Shown piece by piece: positions 54,752-64,000 of a stretch of 64,000 nt of DNA. The stretch is from assembly GCA_030386875.1 (NCBI GenBank), contig CM059563.1, forward strand, positions 34,386,139 to 34,450,138. The letters are read 5' to 3'. Made by a program: the position numbers and the translations under genes. Every line of letters starts with the position of its first letter. Within the stretch, counting starts at the first letter, position 1. The stretch comes from Morinoia aosen (lineage: Eukaryota; Arthropoda; Malacostraca; Amphipoda; Talitridae). Under the pieces are notes generated by a model. That model saw only the letters and a list, made by a program, of their open reading frames with translations, searched no databases and was not told where the DNA came from.

Positions 54752-55437
54752 TCATCCTGTTCCACCTTCCATTACAATGTGAGTAGACCTGATACAATGG
54801 ATGTATCTCCTGGAGAGTTTCATCTCACCTTCTTGTGTAAGGTGGACTTCATCTCCACGAAAACATCCACCCTGGATTACGCTATCCATATCGAGGAAGC
54901 TGGAACCCAACTCACGCTTTCTCATACTCTCCATCCTCATACTCATAATCCTTTCATGCACCGCACTATTCACCTCCTTTAGTACCCTTTCATACTCCTC
55001 ATCACAAGCAGGCCTTTTCAGGAGACTCGTCACAACCACTCTAACATTTTTCTTTGGTGCATTTTCAACCACTTTCATAATTGTATCACCGTACATTCTT
55101 TTTCACATTCAAGCAACCGATTGCCACCTCCTTGCAATACAATCATACCTTCATCCATGTCATCTATCACTCTCTCAGCATGCTTACAAATTTCTTCCAC
55201 TCCCTTCTCTCTTATACTCGTACATCCACTTATGCCACTCATCCTTACAAACCTATCTAAATTCTTCACCATACTGTCTCCACATATTCTAATCATAGGT
55301 TTCACTCTCCCTTTCATGCCACTCTTTCGTTCAATTCTTCCACTCACATCACTCTTTCTTGTGGGACTTTCAACCGGAATACAGGAAATGACGCACAGAA
55401 GGACTCTAACTTTTAATAATTCTATCTTGTTTAACAT
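54752..55437 (-). pseudogene. H copy 2: ORF1 with SGNH-esterase-like domain
   Basis: The first frame (55,075-55,437) contains IRICGDSMVKNLDRF, like block I (GDS, catalytic Ser), and MIVLQGGGNRLL, like block III (G-x-N). The second frame (54,752-55,096) contains RVVVTSLLKRP and GDEVHLTQEGEMKLSRRY, like block V (D-x-x-H). SGNH/esterase domains are known in ORF1 of CR1-like LINEs, which supports H belonging to the CR1/L2 group. One frameshift near 55,085 separates the halves. Confidence 0.7.
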
Positions 55438-55726
55438 GACAAACTGTCAACGATAAGCTCCCAATTAGGAGAATGCAGATAATTAAATAGTCTTCATAGT
55501 GCCAGACGACCCGCTGAATTTTTAGGGCGTATGTTCCCATTTTACGTCCTGACGTTTAACAAAGGGAACTGGAAGTTTTCAGTGCTTGCTGTGGTGAGAG
55601 ACGGTCGACAAGCAAGAGTGTGAGTAAACTGTAAAGTATTTATCAATTAACAATTTAAAAAGTGTCTTTCTACTTTTCCTATTCTACTTCTCCTATCGAG
55701 TGTGCCTGCTTCATTGCCAGCACGGT

Positions 55727-57183
55727 ATGGGGAGACATAAAAAGAGAAGGAAGGGGATTGAAACCTCTGGGTCTTCTGATGGAGACTCGGAGGGGGACTC
55801 TCCTTCTCTGCCCTCTCTCTTAACTGACTTAGCATCACTTCCTACTTCTGATTTTCAGTTATCAGGAGAAGTGCTAATGGCTGTAGACCATAATCGGCCA
55901 AATCCTTCAACTTCAAACCAGGTAGACCTGAATGTGAGGAAAAATTCTCAACTCATCTCAAATCTAGAAAACCCTAACTTTGAGGGATTTTGCCAGCAGG
56001 TTGGTCAAAAAATGGACAGCTCAGAATCTGAAGCCCTCACTTCTTCAGCTCAAATAGCTATTAATCAAGTTGGCCTCCAAGATTCAGACACCCAATGGCA
56101 TGAAACACAGGCTGAGAAGTCATGTGTTATCATTATAGAACCAGTTGCTGACAATCGCCCGGTCACCAAATTCTTTGCTAATGATATCTCCCTGAGCAAA
56201 GCATTAGCTAATTCTTCTCTAGGCAAAGCAGGCATTAGCAGAATGTCTAAAAACACTCAGAAAAACTTACTAGTAGTGACACTGAATGAAAGTGCGACTA
56301 AAGATCTTTCTCCCTTCTGTCTGTCACTGAAATAGGCACTTGGATAGTAAAATGCAGATTACCCCTCAACCAAACCAGGTCATTGGGAGTAATTGGACCA
56401 TTTGGTGAAGATACCACTGATGGAGACCTGACTGAAGCACTGAGCCTGGCAGGCTACGACATCACCACTGCGGAAAGAATCTTTAAAGGTAAGGAGAAAT
56501 TCAAAACCTCCATGCTTAAAGTTCATTTCAATACCTGTTCCCTTCCACCCTATGTGTACCTAGGCTATCAACGCTACAAAGTCAACGCTTTTGTGGGAAG
56601 ACCCTGGTAATGCTTTAAGTGCCAGAGATTTGGCCACAGTGCTGCAAACTGCAGGGGCTCTCCACGGTGTGTGGCTTGCAGTGGCCCCAACAACGTGAAG
56701 GACTGCCCAACTAAAGGTACGCCCAAATGCTACAACTGTGGAGGTAGCCATGCAGCTAGTTATGGAGGATGCTCTATAGTCAAACAGGCTAAACAGGTTG
56801 AAGTGGTACGAACAGTAAACAAGATCTCATACAGTGACGCTCTCAAACTCATGCGCAACAAAAATGTTCCTTGTGATTATAGCAGCAGAGCAGCAACTGG
56901 GCGACCCATGGTGCAGCGTCCTGCAGCTGGGGCTAGAAGCAGAGACAAGGTCGAGTCTCCAAACAATAGCTCGGTAGGTACAAAAACCTGTGATGACAGC
57001 AAAGAAACTACTCCTAAGGATGTTCCCATTTTACAATTCATTGAACTTTTGGCAAAACTTTTACCTTTATGCAATACATCTGCTACCACTGATGAGTCCC
57101 ACCCAACTGAAATCATTACAAAAATTGTAGAAGAGACATTTCAGCTAGCAACTCTTTCTACAATCCCAACCCAACTTGACTAA
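55727..57183 (+). pseudogene. I-type LINE copy 2, ORF1
   Basis: Starts MGRHKKRRKGIETSGSSDGD, a basic then acidic N-terminus. A frame change near 56,330 leads to SLGVIGPFGEDTTDGDLTEA with YVYLGYQRYKVNAFV, and a stop at 56,608 precedes CFKCQRFGHSAANC, CVACSGPNNVKDC and CYNCGGSHAASYGGC (three zinc knuckles). The C-terminal ~130 residues resemble the disordered tail of the intact copy. Ends at 57,181-57,183. Confidence 0.82.
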
Positions 57184-57445
57184 GCCTCTACCCTTATGAG
57201 AACTCGTGCACTGTGCCTTGACAAAATCACACCTAAGAGACTCAGCTCTGTCCTGAATGAGGATGCTCCTGATAATGTGGTGTAATCCCCAGCAATTTGG
57301 AGCCATTTATTGCAAAGCAAACAAAAAAACCATAGACCCATGCTCAGCCTTTGCCCCACATTGTGGAAAAATCTCAGCATTCTAAAGACAAGCCACCAGC
57401 AAAAAATGGAATTTCCGGCCTTAGTTCCTTTTCAACCCAAACCAA

Positions 57446-60400
57446 ATGTCCTCTGAAGAAACAAAAGTAATCCAGTGGAACTGCCATTCACTTAAAAACA
57501 AACTAAGCAATTTTAAGTTATTTTTGTTTGCTAACAAGCCCAATGTGGCTTGTCTGACAGAGACCTGGCTGAATGTTCAATATGCTCCAAACTTTAATAA
57601 TTATACTGCAATATACAAACACAGAGATGCAGGTCAAGCTGGGGGTGTTCTTGCTATTCTCATCAGAAGCGATACTCCTCACGTCAGAATTAACTTCATC
57701 CTTACCCGCAAGGCAGGTTAGAGGTAATGGGTGTAAACCTCTTCATAAAAAACAGTCAAACTCCCCTCTTAATACTCAATGTCTATAATGCCAATCATCC
57801 CATTACCTCACTTGAATTTCAGCATTACTTTGCTCAGCTAGAACCCTCGCGAATAATAATTGGAGACTTTAATGCTCATAGCCCACGGTGGGAAACAAGT
57901 AAAATGCCCAACACAACTGGTAGGAATTTGGAACACACATGAACTCATGCTCCCTCTCTTGCCTTGCTTACCCCACCCTCGATGCCCACATACTATAATG
58001 CATACCATAATTCTTTTTATACCCTTGACTTGATTTTAATTTCAGCAAATCTACATTCCATTGCTGATGTAAACACAGAGGAGGACATGGGCAGTGATCA
58101 CTACCCGGTGACCACCCGCATAGGCATCACTCCATCCACCACTCAATTTAAGAGGCGACCATCCTGGCTGTTTGAGAGGGGATCCTGGGCCAGATGGAGA
58201 TCTACGTTACTGTAGGCAGGAATTGAGGACTCACCAGATATACAAGTAGGTAACGGCAATTTCACCAAAAGTACCGTGGAAGCTAGCTCCAAAATTTTTT
58301 CACAAACAAAGGAAATTGTTAAGCCCCGATATAGCAAGCCTTGGTGGACACCAAGTTGAGCGAGGGCTGTTGAGGCCAAGAGAGCAGCTAAGAGAGATCT
58401 AATTGCCCAACCCACTCCCACTAACTTGATAGCTTTTAAGCGTTCTGTTGCAAAAGTCAAGTGGGAAGTGAAAAGAGCTAAACAAAGCTCTTGGATTGCT
58501 TTTTGTGATTCGATTAACTCCGAAACTCCTATTGATGTACTTTGGAAGCGAGTCAAAAGCTTAAGGAACCCCTTCAGCAGATAAACACTATCATTCATTC
58601 TTCCGGGCAGCATGATCACTAATGCTGGTGATAAAGCAAATGCACTGGCATGTCATTATGATAAGGTTCTCGCATTGTCAGTCCCTCCCCCTTACCCAAT
58701 TCACATCCTCCTTACCATAACTCTTGCCCTATGTGAAGAACATACCAGCCCTATAAATGAGCCCTTCTTAGTAAATGAAATGAATCATTGTCTAAGTTCT
58801 CTCAAATCTGTCTCTCCTGGTCTTGACAAAGTGCACAACAAACACCTCTCTAACCTTCCCACTGAACACAAACTCTAGCTACTGTCAATCTTTAACCGGA
58901 GTCTATTAAATGCAGAAATCCCCAAGCAGTGGAAATCCAGTCTGATAATACCTATTTTGAAGCCTAATAAACCTTCAACTAGTGTGACATCCTATTGACC
59001 CATTGCTCTGATATCTTGTACAGCCAAGTTGATGGAATCCATGATCAATAAACGCATCCACTACACTCTTGAACAAAACCAATCTTTGAGACTAACACAA
59101 GGGGGGTTCCGTAGCCGGATGTCCGCCATAGATCAGGTAGCCCGACTAGAGACAGCCATTGGCGCTGCTCTAGGAAACAGGAAAATTCTTCTAGCAGTAT
59201 TCTGTGATCTTAGCAGTGCTTTTGACACTGTCTGGCACACTGGCCTGTTGTATAAGTTGAGCCAGTGCGGGATACGGGGAAACTGTGCTTAGATGGCTCA
59301 GGGAATATCTTGCACGAGAAATTTTCAGGTTCTCTTTGAAGAGGAGTTCTCAGCGTGCAGAGACATTAAATCTGGTGTCCCACAGGGAGCTATTCTGTCA
59401 CCTTTACTTTTCAATATAATGATGAGTGACATCCCCTCAGAGGCAGGGGTCCAGGCCACTGAGTATGCTGATGATATTAGCTTCTTAATGAGTCACTCTG
59501 GCATAGCGATTGCCACTGCAAGACTTCAGTCCCAAATCACTTCTTTTTACAACTGGACTAAGCAATGGGGCTTGACCCTAAGCCTACAGAAAACTAAAAT
59601 AATGTGTTTCAGCAACAGACGGATAGTCCCCCGCCCCATCAACATTAATGGCCAACCTTTAGAATATGTGCCTCATTACAGATACCTCGGTGTTGTGCTG
59701 GATGCCCCTCAGCTGCGCTGGGAACCTCAAATTGCACATCTCAAAACCGCATGTCTCCCTCTAATCAATCTCCTGAAATCTATTTCTCACAGGCAATGGG
59801 GATCAGACCGCATGCTCCTGCTCAAACTGTATAAAATTCTAATCCGAAGTCGACTAGATTATACTGCCGCTCTATACGCGACTGCAGCCCCTTCTGTCTT
59901 ATCTAAACTTGATGTGCTACAAAATAATTGTCTACGTATTGCAATAGGGTGCCGAAGGACCACCCCGATAAACTCTCTACAGGCGGAGTCGCATGTTCCT
60001 CCCATGGATATCCATCGAGAACTGCTCATGTGCAGGTATTATTGTAGATTGATTCAGCTACCATTGTGCTCTGTAATCAGTGACCTTTTCAAAACTCACC
60101 CCCAAACTACTGAACTCCATCGAACCTCCAATATCTTGCCTTCGTTCATCTCATTGACTAGAACAATTTTTTCTAAATTTAGCCTCAGCATTCCCAAACT
60201 TTGACTTCTCCACTAATATCTCCATTGCCCCCTTGGTATAATACATAAGAGCACATAATCACAGATTTTGCAGCCACTCCTGTCTCTTCTATGACTTCTG
60301 GCATTGTTAGCAAACTCTTTCAGGATTTAATGTAAACAAAATTTCTCGGATTCATCACCATCTATACTGATGGATCAAGGATAACTAAGCCGGCTTGGTC

Positions 60401-61190
60401 TACATCGTCAGCAGTGGTGGTCCCAAGCAGAGGGGTGCTCCTTAATTGGAAACTCCGCCCCGAAGTTCAGGTAATGGAGTCAGAGCTTTATGTCATATAT
60501 GAATCTCTGATGTGGGCGCAAAACAACCTACTCAACCAGGAAAAAATAGCCATTTTCACTAATTCAAAAGCATCATTATTTCGAATTTAGAACCGGGAGC
60601 CTAAAAATTACCAGTCACTTGTGTATAAAATTCAAAACAGTTTACTCATTCTGAGCAGAACTCATGACGTGAAGATGCAGTTTGTGCCCGGACACAAGAA
60701 CTTAGCAGGAAATGAAGCAGCTGACCGTGCTGCTCAGGAGGCCCACACATTACGGTATCGTACAATTACTGCTGCCTCCAAGGAAGAAACGGTAAGCTTA
60801 ATATACGATCTTCTGTTTGCGTACTGGAACAACAAGTGGCAAAATAACGTGAGAGTTACGGGGAAGGGCCTGTTCCTTGCACAAATTAGGGACTCAGTAG
60901 GGTGGTGGCCTTGGGCCCACCACAGAAATCGCAGTGTAGAGACAGCAATTGCCAGACTTCGTCTTGGTCATACAGGTGTCAGGGCTCACTTAGCTAGGTT
61001 CGGAATGATAGATAGCTCGTTGTGTCCGTGTGGTAATGTAGAGACCATAGATCATTTCTTGCTGTCATGTACTCTGCGAGTTTTGGGACGTACTAAACTG
61101 ACTAACACACTTGCTACTTTAAGAGTACCTCTATCATTGAAGACTATCCTTGGGGAGGCCCTTTCCAACCTGCAATACAGGAACAAATAA
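57446..61190 (+). pseudogene. I-type LINE copy 2, ORF2 with many stops
   Basis: Endonuclease: VIQWNCHSLKNKLSNF, LTETWL, IIIGDFNAHSPRWET and MGSDHYPV, with breaks near 57,721, 57,942 and 58,215. RT: GGFRSRMSAIDQVARLETAI, VFCDLSSAFDTVWH (stop at 59,292), SGVPQGAILSPLLFNI and the catalytic EYADDISFL (about 59,460). RNase H: TIYTDGSRITKPAW and, in the last frame (60,621-61,190), VPGHKNLAGNEAADRAAQE. The terminal finger CPCGNVETIDHFLLSC is present. Domains are complete in order, but no continuous protein can be made. Confidence 0.86.
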
Positions 61191-61259
61191 TTAATGCAGT
61201 GGCCAAATTTTTGAACTACTCAAATGCCTTAAACGCCATCTGATAATTGTATACCTAAG

Positions 61260-61600
61260 AATATTGCCTCTGTTACTAGAAGTACCATTTCTATAATGTT
61301 TCACAGCTGTTCTTTTGTTCTCATGTCGTTTTCATGGTGTCATGTTTCCTCATCTCACGAATAGAATCATTATCATCTCTACCATCTTTCATGACCTATT
61401 CACTCAGAGGAAGTAGATTAACATGTGACTATCACTCATGGGCACTAATTGAAAATATCAAGCTCCCAAGTTTTTTTTTTTTTTGAGCTCACTGATGGTT
61501 GAGAATGGAAGCCCTCTACGCAGTGATATTTCTGTTAATCGATGATGGCTATGTACTTTTATGGCACTTCAATAAAAATAGGAGAGCAAAAATCACTGAT
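61260..61600. other. 3' flank of I-type copy 2 up to the Penelope element
   Basis: No ORF. A 15-base T run (about 61,472-61,486) follows the candidate right target duplication of I-type copy 2. The point where Penelope sequence begins is not clear; its 3' region is recognisable from about 61,600. Confidence 0.4.
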
Positions 61601-61615
61601 AAAAATTTCATTATA

Positions 61616-61650
61616 CTGAGAACGTTTCGGGCAAATACCCATCATCAGCT
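61616..61650 (-). ncRNA. Hammerhead-ribozyme-like motif of Penelope
   Basis: The minus strand reads CTGATGA, then TGGGTATTTGCCC (a GGGT/GCCC stem with an ATTT loop after one unpaired T), then GAAAC. These are the conserved core boxes of the hammerhead ribozyme at the right spacing. The unpaired T next to the core and untested stems I and III leave doubt about cleavage activity. Hammerheads are known from Penelope-like elements. Confidence 0.6.
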
Positions 61651-61779
61651 CATTAAAAGAATCTGACATATATCACTGAAATAAAAAATGAACGTAAATG
61701 TACAAACAGATATAAACACGGATTTAAAAGGTGAAAAAAAAGTATAAATGTGAAAATGCAGTAAATAACAACGAAAAAA

Positions 61780-63336
61780 CTAAGAACCTATGATGCTAAG
61801 AGGATATGAACTCAATTGGTTGTTAAGAGAAGGTTTACATTTAAAAATGAAAAGTGATTCTAAAATTCTAAGATCTAAAACACTTGAAGCTACACGTACT
61901 ACTTTAAAATGACTAGAGTGAGGAGGTATATTGCACGTTTCAGTATGATCGCGAACAGCGGAGTGAGATGGACGGGTCAATGGAACCCCAGTACGGTAAC
62001 TAACTCCAACATGCTCGGCCACTCTAGCTCCGAGAGTACGTGAGGTCATGCCAAAGTACTCGGATGCACAGCGTGCACAACTGTATGAATACACTAGTGA
62101 GGCCTGCATGGTAGAAGGAAGTTTGTCTTTATAATTGAAAAAAGAACCAATTGTAAATTTATTTCTTAATATTATATGAAATTCTATGCCTGAAAAATGT
62201 CTAGAGAGTAGGGCAAGTAATTCAGTTTTGAGTTTTTCAGAATACGGTCCAAAATATGGTAAGCACAAATAAATTGGTTGAGAGATTGGTTCTTGAATGA
62301 CCGGATTTGGTTCGACATTATCATTTTGAAACTTCTTTGCTAAAAACTTTCCAATTTGTTGCTCAACAAACGAAGATCTAAAACCATTTTGGCGGAAAAA
62401 TTCTATCAAAAAAGAGAATTCTAAATGAAGGACGCTAAAATTAGAACAAATTTTATAAGCACGAGCAAGCAAAGTTTTAATGCAATTCAGTTTAAAATTA
62501 AAAGTGCAATAACTATGGAAACTCATTCCTAGGCCAGAGAAAGTATTTTTTCGGTACACCGACACTTCAAATTTATTCTCTCGTTTAGTCACTAAACAAT
62601 CCAGGAAAGGTAATTTATTATGCTCTTCACATTCCATAGTAAATTTTATATTGTTATGCTGACGATTAATGAAGTCGAAAAATAATGTTGCATGGGATTC
62701 TTCACGGAACAGCAAAAAAGTATCGTCTATGTAACGACGATAAAATACGGGCCGGAAGTCATTGGGGCACAGTTTTAGCCATCTAGTTTCGTAAAAGGAC
62801 ATGAATATATTTGCGAAAGTTGGGCCAAGAGGTAGGCCCATACCAAGGCCCTCAATCTGCTTATAAAACTTCCCATTGAACACAAAAAAAGAATATTTTA
62901 CCGCAAGTTCCAATAGGGTTTTGAAAAATTTACGTGTCAGGCCAAAAACTAGAGAATTAGGATCAGTAAAAAGTTGCTGCAAACAAATATCTATAGTTTC
63001 TTCCAACGGGATATTAGTGAAGAGGTTTTCAACGTCAAATGATGTCATGAAGAATTTTGATGCATTACTAATTTTTATTAAATCATTAACAAAAGAATGA
63101 GAGTTCTCTATCGTGAATTCATTGCGAGAAATAGGGTTCAAGATTGGCACTAAAAATTTAGCGACAGAAAAGCCTGGAGTATTATATGCAGCAAATATCG
63201 GCCTGAACTGAAACATAGTTGAAAAATTGCTTTTATGTATTTTTGGCAAACCATACAGTTTACCTGGCCCCGAACCCGAAACAAACATTTTACTGTAATT
63301 ATCAACTCTTGGCCCAACTTTCGCAAATATATTCAT
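61780..63336 (-). CDS. Penelope-like RT with GIY-YIG endonuclease, N-terminally truncated
   Basis: 518 open codons. RT: KLYGLPKIHKSN (an early Penelope motif), FFMTSFDVENLFTNIPL (motif A), GLGMGLPLGPTFANIFMSFY (motif B) and the catalytic RRYIDDTFLLF. The Penelope-type HNKLPFLDCLVTK block follows. The C-terminal GIY-YIG nuclease shows VYSYSCARCASEYFGMTSRT with RVAEHVG, including the CX2C between the GIY-like and YIG-like motifs and the catalytic Arg. The first ten codons (MNIFAKVGP...) are read from the antisense of the inverted arm, so the true protein began further upstream and is lost. The remaining frame is uninterrupted. Confidence 0.9.
   Translation of the reverse strand: MNIFAKVGPRVDNYSKMFVSGSGPGKLYGLPKIHKSNFSTMFQFRPIFAAYNTPGFSVAKFLVPILNPISRNEFTIENSHSFVNDLIKISNASKFFMTSFDVENLFTNIPLEETIDICLQQLFTDPNSLVFGLTRKFFKTLLELAVKYSFFVFNGKFYKQIEGLGMGLPLGPTFANIFMSFYETRWLKLCPNDFRPVFYRRYIDDTFLLFREESHATLFFDFINRQHNNIKFTMECEEHNKLPFLDCLVTKRENKFEVSVYRKNTFSGLGMSFHSYCTFNFKLNCIKTLLARAYKICSNFSVLHLEFSFLIEFFRQNGFRSSFVEQQIGKFLAKKFQNDNVEPNPVIQEPISQPIYLCLPYFGPYSEKLKTELLALLSRHFSGIEFHIILRNKFTIGSFFNYKDKLPSTMQASLVYSYSCARCASEYFGMTSRTLGARVAEHVGVSYRTGVPLTRPSHSAVRDHTETCNIPPHSSHFKVVRVASSVLDLRILESLFIFKCKPSLNNQLSSYPLSIIGS
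62137..62831. repeat. Penelope inverted repeat, left arm
   Basis: Reverse complement of 63,306-64,000, with no differences in the parts I compared (both ends and the YIDD region). The loop between the arms is 474 bp. Confidence 0.93.
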
Positions 63337-64000
63337 GTCCTTTTACGAAACTAGATGGCTAAAACTGTGCCCCAATGACTTCCGGCCCGTATTTTATCGT
63401 CGTTACATAGACGATACTTTTTTGCTGTTCCGTGAAGAATCCCATGCAACATTATTTTTCGACTTCATTAATCGTCAGCATAACAATATAAAATTTACTA
63501 TGGAATGTGAAGAGCATAATAAATTACCTTTCCTGGATTGTTTAGTGACTAAACGAGAGAATAAATTTGAAGTGTCGGTGTACCGAAAAAATACTTTCTC
63601 TGGCCTAGGAATGAGTTTCCATAGTTATTGCACTTTTAATTTTAAACTGAATTGCATTAAAACTTTGCTTGCTCGTGCTTATAAAATTTGTTCTAATTTT
63701 AGCGTCCTTCATTTAGAATTCTCTTTTTTGATAGAATTTTTCCGCCAAAATGGTTTTAGATCTTCGTTTGTTGAGCAACAAATTGGAAAGTTTTTAGCAA
63801 AGAAGTTTCAAAATGATAATGTCGAACCAAATCCGGTCATTCAAGAACCAATCTCTCAACCAATTTATTTGTGCTTACCATATTTTGGACCGTATTCTGA
63901 AAAACTCAAAACTGAATTACTTGCCCTACTCTCTAGACATTTTTCAGGCATAGAATTTCATATAATATTAAGAAATAAATTTACAATTGGTTCTTTTTTC
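63306..64000 (+). mobile_element. Second Penelope copy in head-to-head orientation (right arm)
   Basis: Plus-strand Penelope sequence starts inside RT motif B (CTCTTGGCCCAACTTTCGCA, which is LGPTFA on the coding strand). It carries YRRYIDDTFLLF, HNKLPFLDCLVTK and later RT sequence, and runs off the window. It is a 5'-truncated copy pointing away from the first. Head-to-head 5'-truncated copies are a known Penelope arrangement. Confidence 0.88.

Larger units (their letters stand above)
55466..61459 (+). mobile_element. Degenerate I-type LINE (copy 2, plus strand)
   Basis: It has the same architecture as the intact element at 609-6221 (gag-like ORF1 with three zinc knuckles, then endonuclease, RT, RNase H, terminal finger), but the sequence is diverged and at least eight stops or frameshifts interrupt it. 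The 10-mer aagctcccaa occurs at 55,455-55,464 and 61,460-61,469 and may be the target duplication, but the 5' leader would then be unusually long (about 260 bp), so the ends are tentative. It lies next to the 5' end of H copy 2. Confidence 0.75.
61600..63305 (-). mobile_element. Penelope-like element, 5'-truncated
   Basis: A retroelement with Penelope-type RT and GIY-YIG endonuclease on the minus strand. The 5' side is cut at 63,305, where an inverted copy of the same element begins. The 3' side carries a hammerhead-like motif at 61,616-61,650, a hallmark reported for Penelope elements. The N-terminal part of the RT is missing, so this copy is not complete. Confidence 0.88.

Noticed and set aside
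1..64000. Host protein-coding genes
   Set aside because: All frames with recognisable motifs are mobile-element proteins; the remaining frames are short, overlapping or opposite to these.

Overview
This window is eukaryotic, most likely from an arthropod with a large, repeat-rich genome. I infer this from the repeat types present: an I-type LINE, CR1-like LINEs, BEL/Pao and Ty3/Gypsy elements, Penelope, mariner, hAT, a TTA-target MITE and a tRNA-derived SINE. I could not fix the order or species. I found no host protein-coding gene. Every ORF I can interpret belongs to a mobile element, and many of the insertion boundaries can be read to the base from target-site duplications (TSDs).

Left part (1-11,078). 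A fragment of a non-LTR element, here called H, runs in from the left edge (1-568, minus). Next comes a structurally complete, apparently intact I-type LINE (609-6221, minus; 11-bp TSD; two undamaged ORFs). Then follows a defective hAT element (7028-8605; 8-bp TSD) that carries a tRNA-derived SINE. From about 8.9 to 17.2 kb there is a cluster of LTRs of one family, here called LTR-X. One plus copy has been split twice: by a minus-strand solo LTR-X (9224-10938, TSD gtac, holding a 78-bp minisatellite) and by a divergent Gypsy-like element (11079-15880, TSD cctac).

Middle (16-44 kb). A decayed CR1-like LINE on the plus strand (ORF1 about 18.95-19.74 kb, ORF2 21.06-24.02 kb) contains another solo LTR-X (19903-20644). 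It is followed by a young, 9.7-kb Ty3/Gypsy element on the minus strand (24273-33964). The two 301-bp LTRs of this element differ at about two positions. It has a canonical TTTTTTA slippage site at the gag end and a small myristoylation/transmembrane ORF in the env position. A BEL/Pao element (35178-44151, plus, 1.69-kb LTRs, damaged coding region) comes next.

Right part (44-64 kb). The second copy of H, a CR1/L2-like LINE whose ORF1 resembles an SGNH esterase, is spread in pieces from about 34.8 to 55.4 kb on the minus strand. At least six independent insertions split it: the BEL element, two solo LTRs of family Y, a second Gypsy-like element of the divergent lineage, a deleted mariner and a Harbinger-like MITE. 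To the right lie a degenerate plus-strand I-type LINE (about 55.5-61.4 kb) and a Penelope-like element (minus, to 63.3 kb). The Penelope element has a GIY-YIG domain, a hammerhead-like motif and a nearly perfect head-to-head inverted second copy that runs off the window.

Overall the window is a layered record of insertions. Old LINE copies served as landing sites for LTR and DNA elements. The elements that look recently active are the I-type LINE, the 9.7-kb Gypsy element and the Penelope element.
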